The notes beneath the pieces are model-generated. The model had not been told where the DNA came from, made no database searches, and was given only the letters and a program-made list of their open reading frames with translations. A stretch of DNA of 64,000 bases from Actinoplanes siamensis. GTDB lineage: Bacteria > Actinomycetota > Actinomycetes > Mycobacteriales > Micromonosporaceae. Both the position numbers and the translations under genes were made by a program. The stretch lies in NCBI RefSeq assembly GCF_016862395.1, contig NZ_BOMW01000012.1, forward strand, positions 62,001-126,000, written 5' to 3'. Shown here piece after piece: positions 43,313 to 51,881 of the stretch. Numbering within the stretch: the first letter of the stretch is position 1; each line of letters begins with the position of its first letter.

Positions 43313-44842
43313 TCAGGCGGCGACCGGCTCCGGGACGTTCGCGCCGGCGATCAGCTCGGCGGCGGCGAGACCGCAGGCCCGGGTCGCGCCGAATGTCGCC
43401 ACATGGATGCCCCCGAGGACGGTGACCGGAATGCCCATCTCCACCACTATCGCGTCCGGGCGCGCGGCCAGGACACCGGCCAGCGTGTCCGCGATCCAGC
43501 GGTGCCGGTGCACGTCACGGACCACCAGGACGAGCGGGCGGCCGGCCGCGCCGGCCAGCACCACGCTCGCCGGGTCGCTCAGGCTCTCCAGGTCGTCCGC
43601 GCCCAGGCGGACCGAGGTGGTGCCGGGCAGCAGTTCGGCCAGGGGCGCGCCGATGCCCCACGGGGTTTCCTCGCCGATCGCGATGTTCCGCGGCGGGGCG
43701 AATTCCACGACGTGCGGGACGCCGGTGACGGGCAGTTCCGGGGCGCCTTCGGCGCGGGTCACCCGGACCGCGCGGCGGGCGGCGTCGAAGCCGATCCCGG
43801 AGAGGGGTTGCGGTCCGCGGACCACTCCGGCCTCCCGCTGGGTGCGGGTGGTCCACGCGCCGAGCGCGCGCACCCGCGCCACGGCGTCACGCAGCCGCGC
43901 CTCGGGCAGTTCGCCGGAGAGCACCGCCGCGACGATCGCGTCGCGCAGCCGGATGGCGGTCTCCTCGTCGGCGTGGTCGCCGCCGACACAGATCGCGTCC
44001 ACCCCGGCGGCCAGCGCGCGGACCGTGGCGCCCGCCAGGCCGAAGCGGCGGCGCACGCCCTGCATCTCGATGCCGTCGGTGACGATCAGGCCGCCGAAGC
44101 CGAGTTCCTCGCGCAGCAGCCCGGTGAGGATCCGCGGGCTGAGGGTGGCCGGCAGGTCCGGGTCGTATGCCGGGACGAGCAGATGACCGGTCATCACGAC
44201 CTGGGCGCCGGCGGCGATCGCGGCGCGGAACGGGACGAGCTCGCAGGCGGCCAGCTCCTCGGCGGTGCGGTCGATCAGCGGCACGTCGTGGTGCGAGTCG
44301 ACGCTGGTGTCGCCGTGTCCGGGGAAGTGCTTGGCGCAGCCGGCCACGCCGTACGTCTGCAGACCCCGCACGAATGCGGCCGTGTGCCGCGCCACCAGTC
44401 CGGGCTCGGCGCCGAACGCGCGTACGCCGATGACCGGGTTGTCGGGGTTGTTGTTGACGTCCGCGTCCGGGGCGTAGTCGAGGGTGATGCCCGCCGCGGC
44501 GAGTTCGCAGCCCAGGTCCCGGGCGACCGCCTCGGTGAGCAGCGGGTCGTCGATCGAGCCGAGCGCCAGGTTGCCCGGGCGGGAGCTGCCCAGCCGCGAT
44601 TCGAAGCGGGTGACGTCGCCGGCTTCCTCGTCGATGGCCACGATGACGTCCGGGCGCTCGGCGCGCAGCTGGGCGGTCAGCGCGGAGACCTGGGCCGGCG
44701 ACTCGACGTTGCGGGCGAACAGGGCGACCCCGCCGAGGCCCTGGCCGAGCCATCGGCGGACCCAGTCCGGGGCGGAGGTGCCGACGAAGCCCGGCTGGAG
44801 GACCGCGGCGGCAAGTTCCGGCAATTCGCCGTGCTTGGACAT
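43313..44842 (-). CDS. Glycoside hydrolase family 3 (NagZ-like beta-N-acetylhexosaminidase)
   Basis: The ATG at 44842 with GGGGGA upstream gives 509 residues. The GH3 active-site region is CAKHFPGHGDTSVDSHHDVPLI, the catalytic aspartate lies in GLIVTDGIEMQGV, and DEEAGDVTRFE is the substrate loop. The His-containing loop of NagZ-type enzymes is present. A C-terminal Rossmann-like extension of about 150 residues is usual in actinobacterial members. It probably trims GlcNAc from muropeptides. No signal peptide, so probably cytoplasmic. Confidence 0.9.
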   Translation of the reverse strand: MSKHGELPELAAAVLQPGFVGTSAPDWVRRWLGQGLGGVALFARNVESPAQVSALTAQLRAERPDVIVAIDEEAGDVTRFESRLGSSRPGNLALGSIDDPLLTEAVARDLGCELAAAGITLDYAPDADVNNNPDNPVIGVRAFGAEPGLVARHTAAFVRGLQTYGVAGCAKHFPGHGDTSVDSHHDVPLIDRTAEELAACELVPFRAAIAAGAQVVMTGHLLVPAYDPDLPATLSPRILTGLLREELGFGGLIVTDGIEMQGVRRRFGLAGATVRALAAGVDAICVGGDHADEETAIRLRDAIVAAVLSGELPEARLRDAVARVRALGAWTTRTQREAGVVRGPQPLSGIGFDAARRAVRVTRAEGAPELPVTGVPHVVEFAPPRNIAIGEETPWGIGAPLAELLPGTTSVRLGADDLESLSDPASVVLAGAAGRPLVLVVRDVHRHRWIADTLAGVLAARPDAIVVEMGIPVTVLGGIHVATFGATRACGLAAAELIAGANVPEPVAA

Positions 44843-44870
44843 GATCCCCCGTACCTCCGAATGAATAGAC

Positions 44871-44890
44871 GAACGCCTATGTGAGCGTTC
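44871..44890. promoter_or_regulatory. Inverted repeat GAACGC-N8-GCGTTC upstream of the GH3 gene
   Basis: A 20-bp dyad with perfect 6-bp arms lies 28 bp upstream of the GH3 start. A further hairpin-like CCCCGTTCGGGG is close by. It is a plausible operator; the regulator is unknown. Confidence 0.4.
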
Positions 44891-44971
44891 TCCCCCGTTC
44901 GGGGACCTATGGTCACACCACTCACCGTCATCAGTCAACAAACCTTTCTATTAGCTGTGGCCGATACCCGA

Positions 44972-44977
44972 TAGAGT
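44972..44977 (+). promoter_or_regulatory. -10 hexamer TAGAGT, leaderless start of the 42-residue gene
   Basis: TAGAGT is 6 nt before the GTG at 44984, which is why I prefer that GTG over the one at 44981. Confidence 0.45.
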
Positions 44978-44983
44978 GGCGTG

Positions 44984-45112
44984 GTGCCGCTCACCCCCCT
45001 CGCGGAAGCCACCGTCGACTGGTCCCAGGTGCATGCCGTCCGTCTGCTCGGCGTCGCTCTGGCCGTGCTTTTCCTGCTCTGGGCCATCCGCCGCATGTTC
45101 CGCGGCAAATAG
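44984..45112 (+). CDS. 42-residue membrane peptide upstream of recQ
   Basis: The peptide has a short polar start, one membrane helix (VRLLGVALAVLFLLWAI) and a basic end (RRMFRGK). It ends 18 bp before recQ and is probably cotranscribed. No family is recognised. It may be one residue longer from the GTG at 44981. Confidence 0.65.
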   Translation: MPLTPLAEATVDWSQVHAVRLLGVALAVLFLLWAIRRMFRGK

Positions 45113-45130
45113 GGGTACACAGGCGGCCCG

Positions 45131-46768
45131 ATGAAACTCCCCATCTACGGCCCCCGCCTGCGCAAAGTGGCCCGCACCCACTTCGGTTGGCCGTCCCTGC
45201 GCCCCGGCCAGTTCAAGCCGATGCGCGCCGTCCTGCGCCGCAAGGACGCCCTGGTCGTGCTCCCCACCGGAGCCGGCAAGTCGGCCATCTATCAGATCCC
45301 GGCGGTGCTGCTGCCCGGCCCGACGGTGGTCGTCTCCCCGCTGCTCGCCCTCCAGCAGGACCAGATCTCCGCGCTCAACGAGCGGAACGACCCGAAGATC
45401 CGCGCGGTCCGGGTCAGTTCCGCGGAGACGCCACGCGAGCAGCAGGAGGCCATCGAGGAGCTTCGCGCCGGCCGCGCCGAGTTCCTCTTCATCACCCCCG
45501 AGCAGCTGGCCAACCCGGAGCGGCTGGCCGAGGTCAAGGCCCTCAAGCCCGGCCTGGTGGCGATCGACGAGGCGCACTGCATCTCGGCGTGGGGGCCGGA
45601 CTTCCGGCCGGACTTCCTGGCGCTCGGCGAGATGATCAAGGAGCTGGGCAGCCCACCGGTGCTGGCGCTGACCGCTACCGCGTCGCCGCCGGTGCGCGAG
45701 GACATCATCAACCGGCTGCGCCTGCGCAATCCGGAGATCCACGTGTCCGGCCTGGACCGGCGGAACCTGTTCGTCGAGGTCACGCACTGCCCCGACGAGG
45801 CGTACCGGTGGCGGCGGCTGACCGCGATGCTGGACGAGGGACAACGACCCGGCATCGTGTACGTCCCGACCCGCCGCGCCGCCGAGGAACTGGCCGCCCG
45901 TCTCACCGAGGCCGGGTACCCGGCGGAGTTCTACCACGGCGGGATGGCGGCCGGCCTGCGCGAGCAGCGGCACGAGGACTTCACCGACGACAAGATCGAC
46001 ATCATGGTCGCCACGTCGGCGTTCGGCATGGGCATCGACAAGCCGAACATCCGCTGGGTGGCGCACATGGCGCTGCCCGACTCGCCGGACAGCTACTTCC
46101 AGGAGATCGGCCGGGCCGGGCGCGACGGCGAGCCGGGGCGGGTGCTGCTGCTCTGGCGCGCCGAGGACGAGGCGATCCAGCGTTTCTTCAACGGCGGCGG
46201 GCCCGACGTCGAGGAGCTTCGGGAACTGGCCGGGGTCCTGCACAAGGGACCGACGACGAAGACCGCGCTGCAGAAGGAGACCGGGCTGGGCCCGCGCCGC
46301 GTCGGGCAGTACCTGGCGCTGCTGGAGCAGGCGGGCGCCGTCCGTACCGGGAAGCGCAGCAAGCTGACCGTGCCGGCCGGCGCGCCGCTCCCGGCCGAGG
46401 CCGCCGAGGCCGCGGCCGCGGAGTACGAACGGCAGCAAACCGTGATCAAGTCGCGGACCGACATGATGCGCGCGTTCGCGGAGAGCCGGCAGTGCCGGAC
46501 CGAGACGCTGCTGGCGTACTTCGGCGAGGAGATCCGGGGGACCTGCGGCCATTGCGACAACTGCGCGGACGGCAGCGCCGACGCGGTCAACGCGGTGGAG
46601 GAGGAGGGGCCGTTCCCGGTGCACAGCCAGGTCCGCCACGGGGAGTGGGGCACCGGGATGGTGATGGGGTACGAGGAGGAGAAGATGACGGTCCTCTTCG
46701 ACACGGTCGGCTACAAGACCCTCTCGGTGCCGGTCGTGGTGCAGCAGAATCTGCTCACCGCGGCTTAG
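45131..46768 (+). CDS. recQ: RecQ-family ATP-dependent DNA helicase
   Basis: This 545-residue superfamily 2 helicase has Walker A LPTGAGKSAIYQIPA, the DEAH box DEAHCISAWG, motif VI IGRAGRDGEPG, and a zinc-binding region ending TCGHCDNC. There is no HRDC domain. Instead the last 60 residues (VRHGEWGTGMVMGYEEEKM and VGYKTLSVPVV) resemble the small SH3-like tail of UvrD/PcrA helicases. It is presumably in DNA repair. It starts at ATG 45131. Confidence 0.95.
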   Translation: MKLPIYGPRLRKVARTHFGWPSLRPGQFKPMRAVLRRKDALVVLPTGAGKSAIYQIPAVLLPGPTVVVSPLLALQQDQISALNERNDPKIRAVRVSSAETPREQQEAIEELRAGRAEFLFITPEQLANPERLAEVKALKPGLVAIDEAHCISAWGPDFRPDFLALGEMIKELGSPPVLALTATASPPVREDIINRLRLRNPEIHVSGLDRRNLFVEVTHCPDEAYRWRRLTAMLDEGQRPGIVYVPTRRAAEELAARLTEAGYPAEFYHGGMAAGLREQRHEDFTDDKIDIMVATSAFGMGIDKPNIRWVAHMALPDSPDSYFQEIGRAGRDGEPGRVLLLWRAEDEAIQRFFNGGGPDVEELRELAGVLHKGPTTKTALQKETGLGPRRVGQYLALLEQAGAVRTGKRSKLTVPAGAPLPAEAAEAAAAEYERQQTVIKSRTDMMRAFAESRQCRTETLLAYFGEEIRGTCGHCDNCADGSADAVNAVEEEGPFPVHSQVRHGEWGTGMVMGYEEEKMTVLFDTVGYKTLSVPVVVQQNLLTAA

Positions 46769-46811
46769 GGAGCGGCCCGGCGCGCCCGGGACAGCCGGTA
46801 TCCATGGCAGG

Positions 46812-46887
46812 GCACGAAAGCAAGACCGCGCGGCGTACGCCCGTGGCTGAGCGCGAAAGCTTAACCGCGCGGCGTACGCCCGTGGCG
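46812..46887. repeat. 36-bp direct repeat between recQ and the metallo-hydrolase
   Basis: A unit containing ACCGCGCGGCGTACGCCCGT occurs twice, offset 39 bp, with few mismatches, just after recQ and before the convergent hydrolase stop. No hairpin with a T tract is present here. Confidence 0.7.
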
Positions 46888-46892
46888 GGGCC

Positions 46893-47609
46893 TCAGGGGG
46901 CCACCGCCTCGCGGAAGCGGGCGGCGGCGCCGCCGGAGATCGCCGGCCCGTGGCCGAAGACGGCGTGCTCGAAATCGCGCTCGGCCAGCCGGGCCAGGCT
47001 CTGCACGGCCCGCTCCGGATCGGCCACCACGGTGAGCCCGGTCACCCGACCACCGGAGCTGGCCGCGGCGTCGCCCGCGAACAGGACGCCCCCGGCGCGG
47101 TCGAGCAGGAAGCACAGGTGTCCCCGGGTGTGCCCGGGCGTGTGCAGCGCGGTGAATCCCGGGATCGGCTCGGCCCCGTCCCCGGCCAACTGGTCGACTC
47201 TGGTGGGCTCGACCCGGCCGATCCGCCGGAAAAGGAACTTCTTCAGCCGGCCGGCGGGCTCCTCGGCCGGGAAGGCGCCGTTCACGAACGGCGCCTCCGC
47301 GGCGTGCGCGATCAGCCGGGCCCCGGTGCGCTCGCGCACCTGCGCCGCGCTGCCCGCGTGGTCGGGGTGGTGGTGGGTGAGCAGGATCGCGGTCACCTCG
47401 CCCAGGTGCCGCCCGATGCCCCGCAGCGCCCGCTCGATCACCGCCGTCTGCCCGGGCAGGCCGGTGTCCACCAGCACCACGCCGTCGTCGGTCCGGACCG
47501 CGTGCACGTTCACGTTGACGTTGCCGAATCCCAGGCGGAGCTCGAAGACCCCGTCGACCACTTCCCGCACGCCGCACAGTCTCTCAGGAGCCACCGCCGG
47601 CCGGTCCAT
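46893..47609 (-). CDS. MBL-fold metallo-hydrolase
   Basis: This 238-residue protein has the metal motif LLTHHHPDHAGS, a later HTPGHTRGHL histidine, VLFAGDAA and the final VFGHGP. The family includes lactonases and hydroxyacylglutathione hydrolases. The start at 47609 is the first ATG before the conserved domain; GTG starts further in are possible. It is divergent from the hypothetical at 47757. Confidence 0.88.
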   Translation of the reverse strand: MDRPAVAPERLCGVREVVDGVFELRLGFGNVNVNVHAVRTDDGVVLVDTGLPGQTAVIERALRGIGRHLGEVTAILLTHHHPDHAGSAAQVRERTGARLIAHAAEAPFVNGAFPAEEPAGRLKKFLFRRIGRVEPTRVDQLAGDGAEPIPGFTALHTPGHTRGHLCFLLDRAGGVLFAGDAAASSGGRVTGLTVVADPERAVQSLARLAERDFEHAVFGHGPAISGGAAARFREAVAP

Positions 47610-47756
47610 CAGGCGGACCCGAGTTCGCAACACGGGGTTAACGGAGCATGTCGGGTGAGCCACGACATGATCGGGTAGAGGGGTGGTGAGACGGTACCGG
47701 CACGGTGGTGCGAAAGAATGCGCTGTCGGCCACCGACGGAAGCGAAAGGAACCCGA

Positions 47757-48260
47757 GTGACGGACGAACCGCTCTACGCCCAGCTGGGCTTCACCGACGC
47801 CGAGTGGGGGCTGCTGGTCGGCCTGCCGCACGCGGTGCTCACGGCGGCGAGCGCCGCCACCCCCGACAGTGCCCGCAAGACCCGGGCCGAGAGCGCGGCC
47901 GGCCTGAGCCGCATCTCCGACGCCCGGGCCTCGGCGAGCACCCTGGTCACCGCGGTCGCCACGGCCGCCGTGGCCGAGGCCGGGGACCCGGAGCTCGGCG
48001 AGGAGCCGCCGGTGATCGAGCCGGCCGACCCCGGCGCGTACGCCAAGGATGTCCTGGGCCGGGCGGCCGAGGCCGCCGCCCTGCTCTCCGCGAAGGCCTC
48101 GGTGGCCGACGCCGAGACCTACCGCCACTGGCTGCTGGAGATCACCGACGCGGTGGTCGGCGCGGCGTCCACCGGCGGCCTGCTCGGGCTCGGCGGCGAG
48201 ACCGTCACCGAGGACGAGCGCACCTTCCGGGACCACCTGGCCAGCGCACTGGCCGCCTGA
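47757..48260 (+). CDS. Hypothetical Ala-rich protein
   Basis: This 167-residue protein starts at GTG with AAAGGA upstream. It is helical and acidic, beginning MTDEPLYAQLGFTDAEWGLL. The segment YRHWLLEITDAVVGAASTGGLLGLGGE near the C-terminus is the most conserved-looking part. No catalytic motif is recognised. It is followed by a hairpin and faces the VOC gene. Confidence 0.65.
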   Translation: MTDEPLYAQLGFTDAEWGLLVGLPHAVLTAASAATPDSARKTRAESAAGLSRISDARASASTLVTAVATAAVAEAGDPELGEEPPVIEPADPGAYAKDVLGRAAEAAALLSAKASVADAETYRHWLLEITDAVVGAASTGGLLGLGGETVTEDERTFRDHLASALAA

Positions 48261-48267
48261 CCCGGCC

Positions 48268-48291
48268 GGCCCGGGGCCCCGGCCCCGGGCC
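48268..48291. terminator. GC-only hairpin between convergent genes
   Basis: Ten-bp perfect arms (48268-48277 and 48282-48291) with a 4-nt loop directly follow the hypothetical gene stop. There is no T tract. Confidence 0.55.
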
Positions 48292-48329
48292 ACGAAGGTC
48301 CACGCCCGCGGCGGCGCGACCGGGAAGGA

Positions 48330-48731
48330 TCAGCCCGGCGCGCCCCGGTAGGTGCCGAAGGCCCACAGATTCCCCTCGGGATCGCGAACGGCGAAGTCCC
48401 GCGAGCCGTAGTCGGTGTCGAACGGCTCCCGCACCACCTCGGCCCCGGCCGCCCGCGCCCGCGCGAACAGCTCGTCCGGCTCATCGGTCACCACGTACGC
48501 CCCGAAGGTCCCCGGACGCAACGCGAACGAGTCGTCCCGGGTCGATCCGAGCATGATCCCGCCGCCCGGCGGCCAGTCCAGCTGGGCGTGGTCCACCCGG
48601 TCCCCCTCGCCGTACGTCACGGTCTCGACGAAGCCGAACGCCGCCACCAGGAAGCGGATCAGCGCCCGGGCGTCGTGTGCCCGCAGCGTCGGCCAGACCT
48701 GCGGGGGCGGTGGTGTCCTCTGATCAGTCAT
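48330..48731 (-). CDS. VOC-superfamily protein (glyoxalase/bleomycin-resistance type)
   Basis: This 133-residue protein has one VOC domain: RAHDARALIRFLVAAFGF, then FGAYVVTDEPDELFARARAAGAEVV and FAVRDPEGNLWAFGTY. The metal ligand pattern is incomplete, as in many YCII/PhnB-like relatives. The reading frame is open upstream into an AraC remnant with no stop between. The ATG at 48731 is the natural start for the VOC domain. Confidence 0.88.
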   Translation of the reverse strand: MTDQRTPPPPQVWPTLRAHDARALIRFLVAAFGFVETVTYGEGDRVDHAQLDWPPGGGIMLGSTRDDSFALRPGTFGAYVVTDEPDELFARARAAGAEVVREPFDTDYGSRDFAVRDPEGNLWAFGTYRGAPG

Positions 48732-48915
48732 GATCTCATCCTGACCGGTGGCAGCCGCGGCCGCTCGGACCAGACCGAACTCCTCCGCCAACCACCGGGA
48801 CGGGGCACATCCGGCGAACGCCTGGACGTCGCGGACCAGGTGGGACTGGTCGGCGTACCCGTGCTCGGCGGCCAGGCCGGCGAGCCGGCGCGTACTCGTC
48901 GACAGTCGCCCGCAC
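48732..48915 (-). pseudogene. C-terminal remnant of an AraC-family regulator
   Basis: The frame immediately upstream of the VOC start encodes RRLAGLAAEHGYADQSHLVR followed by DVQAFAGCAPSRWLAEEFG, the last helix-turn-helix of AraC/XylS proteins. The first DNA-binding helix and effector domain are absent, replaced by the promoter region of the NACHT-like gene. AraC-VOC pairs are common, so this looks like a truncated partner. It reads in frame into the VOC gene. Confidence 0.75.
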
Positions 48916-49025
48916 AGCACGCCCCCTGACATCTGTCGATGGCATGGCAGTATCGGGACGTGTCGCGGGCGGTGGTCAGCGGGGCCGGTCCCGCCCGGCG
49001 CCCGCCGGGCTGATCGGAGGGCTGG

Positions 49026-51881
49026 ATGGAGAACCGCCCCTCCGGATGGACGCCGTCGGGGAGAACCCTGGCCACCGTGGTCACCGGTGTCGGCCTGGGC
49101 CTGCTGGGCAACCTGATCACGAACGAGATCGATCCGCCGGACTCCTGGTCGCCGTGGTGGCCGCGCGGGCTCTGGGCCGCCCTCGGGGTGCTGATCGTCG
49201 TCACCTGGCTGCTCACCGACGTACGCCCGGAGCAGGCCGCCCGGGTACGGCGCCGGCGGCTGTTCGCCGACTCGGTGGTCAGTGCCCTGGTCCGGATCGG
49301 CGAGAAGGAGAACTGGCGGGACGTCCGCTTCGCCGAGCTGCAGGCCGAGCTGGAGGTGCAGGACGACAGGCGCCGGCTGCGGCGCCCGCGCGGCCCGCGC
49401 CGGGTACGGTCGCTGACCCGGGCCATGCGGCAGAGCCGGGACCGGCTGGTCCTGCTGGAGGGCGAGCCCGGCGCCGGGAAGAGCGTCGCCCTGCGCCACC
49501 TGGCTCTGCGCCTGGGCCGGCGGGCCGCCCGGCGCTTGTTTCCCGGCCGGGTCGTCCCGCTCTACCTGAACCTGAAGGAGCTGCGCCGGTCCGGCGGCGA
49601 GCTGAGCATCAGGGACTTCGTGATCGCCTCGGTGAGCCGGTCCGGCGCGTTGCTCGCCGAGGAACTGGACGAGGGGATGCGCCGGGGGACCTGGCTGTTC
49701 CTGTTCGACTCGTTCGACGAGATCCCGGAGATCCTGACCGCCACCGAGGTGGAGCCGGTGGTCGAGGAGTACGCCGATGCCATCCACGAGTTCCTGCACA
49801 CGATGAACGCCAGCCGCGGCATCGTGGCGTCCCGCGAGTTCCGCGGCCCGCGCCGGTTCGGCTGGCCCCGGTTCACCGTGCTGCGGCTGACCACCCGGCA
49901 GAAGCGGGAGCTGATCCGGCGCGCCCGGCTCACCGCGGCGCAGGAGAGCCTGCTGCTCGGCGGGATCACCGCGAACGAGGGCGCGCTGGGGCCGTTCTCC
50001 GACAACCCGATGCTGCTCGGCCTGCTCACCGGCTACGTGGCCCGCAACGGCACGCTGCCCCGGGCCTCGCACGAGGTCTTCGAGGACTTCGTGGCGGACC
50101 GGCTGCGCCGCGACGCCGGCCGGGTCCGGCAGCGGTTCGGGCTGGACGGCGCGGCGGTGCGGTCGGCCGCCGAGCAGGCCGCGTTCTGCATGGCCGCCGA
50201 GCCAGGGCTCGGCCTCTCCCCCGGCCACGACGAGCTGGCGGCCGCTGTCGCCCGGCGTTTCGGCCCGCGACCGGCGCCGCGGGCCGGCCTGGACGCGCTG
50301 GCGCTGGTGCGGCTGGCCGGCGGCGAGGACCGGTTCAGCTTCGTGCACCGCCGGTTCCAGGAGTTCTTCGCGACCGCGCTGGTGCTCCGCGACACCTCGC
50401 TGGTGTCCGCGGAGCGCCTGCTCACCGACGGTCGCTGGCGGGAGACCGCGGTGACGCTGCTGCAGACCCACGACGCGGCGGCCACCACCGAGCTGATCGA
50501 GGAGGCCGGGCGCCGCCTGCGTGCGGCGATCCCGGCGCGCTCCCGGGCGAAGCGTTTCACCTGGCCGTCCGGGGTGCTGCACCTGCTCTCCGTGCTGACC
50601 GCGGGGCTCGGCGCCGCTTCGGTGACGCGGATCGGCGCGCCGGTGCGCGCGCTGGTCGGGCGGTTGCTGCGCCGGGCGTACGAGAAGGGCTCCCGCACCG
50701 ACCGGATGTGGGCGATCGAGAACGCCGCGCTCGCCCCCGACCCGGAGCGCGACGAGCTGCTCGACCGCGCCGCCGCCGGTCCCAGCCTGATGCTGCGGGA
50801 GACCGCGTTCGCCCAGGTGGGCCGGCTGCGCTCGATGACTCCGGCGCTCGAGCGGCAGGTGCGCGCGATCCTGATCGGGCAGGCCGCCACCGGCCGGCTG
50901 TGGCGGGAGCGGGCCACCGTGGCGGCCGGTCTCCGGCGCCTGCCCGAGCCCCGGCCCTTCCTGCAGCTCTACGGCGTGCTGCTGCTCACCCCGGCGGCCG
51001 ACGCGCTGGTCGTGGCCACGTATGCGGCGCTCGGCCTGCGCCGGGCCGGCCTCACCGGCCCGCTGGTCGTGGTCGCCACCCTGGTCGAGACCTTCATCCT
51101 GCTCGGCTTCCTGCTCTGCTGCGTGGTGGCCGGCGCCCCGGCGCTGGGCTCCCGGTCCGCCCGCTGGGCCCGGGTGGTCGGATCGGTCCCGCCCGGCGCG
51201 TTCCGGGCGTTCACGGTGATCGGCACGCTGGTCCGGACCTTTCTGCTGTTCGCGGTCATGCTCGCTGTCCTGCCCGCGGCCGGGCCGGTCGCCGTCCATC
51301 TGGCGCTGTGTTTCCACGCCTACCTGGACGCCGCGGCGAGCCCGCGCCCGATCCCGCTGCGGTGGCTGTGGGCGGCGCCGGTGGTCTGGCTGGCGCACCG
51401 GTCCACGGCCGTGCGGCGGATCCCGCGGCGCCACCTGATCGCCCCCGCGCTGGGCGTCCTGGCCGTTCTGGTCCTGGCCACCGGCGGCCGGCCGGTCCTG
51501 GCGTTCTGGAGCGCCTACGTCAATCCGGTGACCGAGTCGTTGTCCCGGGTGCTGCTGGCCCTCGGCCTGCTGATCGCCGCGGGATGGTCGGTGTTCCGCT
51601 GGTGGTCGAACCACCGGGACCAGCGCCGGGTCACCGCGCGGGCCGGCGCCGGCCCGCTGCGGCTGGCCGACATGCGCGCCCTGCTCACCGCGATCGAGAC
51701 CGACCACGGCCTGTCCGTGCTGGTCCGCGGCCTACGCCGGGGCCGGTTCAGCGCCGAGCCGGACGCCGTGGAGCACCTGCGCGTGCTGGAGGCGGGCGAC
51801 GGCCCCTACCGCGTCAAGGCCAGCGAGACCACTCTGGACGAGATCGCCCGGCTGCTCGCCGACCGCCGCCCCGCGGCCTGA
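49026..51881 (+). CDS. Membrane-anchored NACHT-like STAND NTPase
   Basis: This 951-residue protein has two N-terminal membrane helices (about residues 14-31 and 48-63) followed by a NACHT-type NTPase. Walker A is LLEGEPGAGKSVALRHLA, with GEPGAGKS at 146-153. Walker B with the NACHT acidic cluster is FLFDSFDEIPE at 225-235. A winged-helix-like segment ends FSFVHRRFQEFFAT. The C-terminal third holds four to six more membrane helices and a short helical cytoplasmic tail. Such proteins act as sensors, including some bacterial antiphage NLRs. No effector enzyme domain is visible. It sits beside an AraC remnant. Function is inferred only. Confidence 0.85.
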   Translation: MENRPSGWTPSGRTLATVVTGVGLGLLGNLITNEIDPPDSWSPWWPRGLWAALGVLIVVTWLLTDVRPEQAARVRRRRLFADSVVSALVRIGEKENWRDVRFAELQAELEVQDDRRRLRRPRGPRRVRSLTRAMRQSRDRLVLLEGEPGAGKSVALRHLALRLGRRAARRLFPGRVVPLYLNLKELRRSGGELSIRDFVIASVSRSGALLAEELDEGMRRGTWLFLFDSFDEIPEILTATEVEPVVEEYADAIHEFLHTMNASRGIVASREFRGPRRFGWPRFTVLRLTTRQKRELIRRARLTAAQESLLLGGITANEGALGPFSDNPMLLGLLTGYVARNGTLPRASHEVFEDFVADRLRRDAGRVRQRFGLDGAAVRSAAEQAAFCMAAEPGLGLSPGHDELAAAVARRFGPRPAPRAGLDALALVRLAGGEDRFSFVHRRFQEFFATALVLRDTSLVSAERLLTDGRWRETAVTLLQTHDAAATTELIEEAGRRLRAAIPARSRAKRFTWPSGVLHLLSVLTAGLGAASVTRIGAPVRALVGRLLRRAYEKGSRTDRMWAIENAALAPDPERDELLDRAAAGPSLMLRETAFAQVGRLRSMTPALERQVRAILIGQAATGRLWRERATVAAGLRRLPEPRPFLQLYGVLLLTPAADALVVATYAALGLRRAGLTGPLVVVATLVETFILLGFLLCCVVAGAPALGSRSARWARVVGSVPPGAFRAFTVIGTLVRTFLLFAVMLAVLPAAGPVAVHLALCFHAYLDAAASPRPIPLRWLWAAPVVWLAHRSTAVRRIPRRHLIAPALGVLAVLVLATGGRPVLAFWSAYVNPVTESLSRVLLALGLLIAAGWSVFRWWSNHRDQRRVTARAGAGPLRLADMRALLTAIETDHGLSVLVRGLRRGRFSAEPDAVEHLRVLEAGDGPYRVKASETTLDEIARLLADRRPAA

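Noticed and set aside
48330-51707. A 1125-codon open frame on the minus strand opposite the NACHT-like gene
   Set aside because: Only its last 200 codons (VOC and AraC remnant) look like protein. The rest is antisense to the NTPase, with low-complexity composition.
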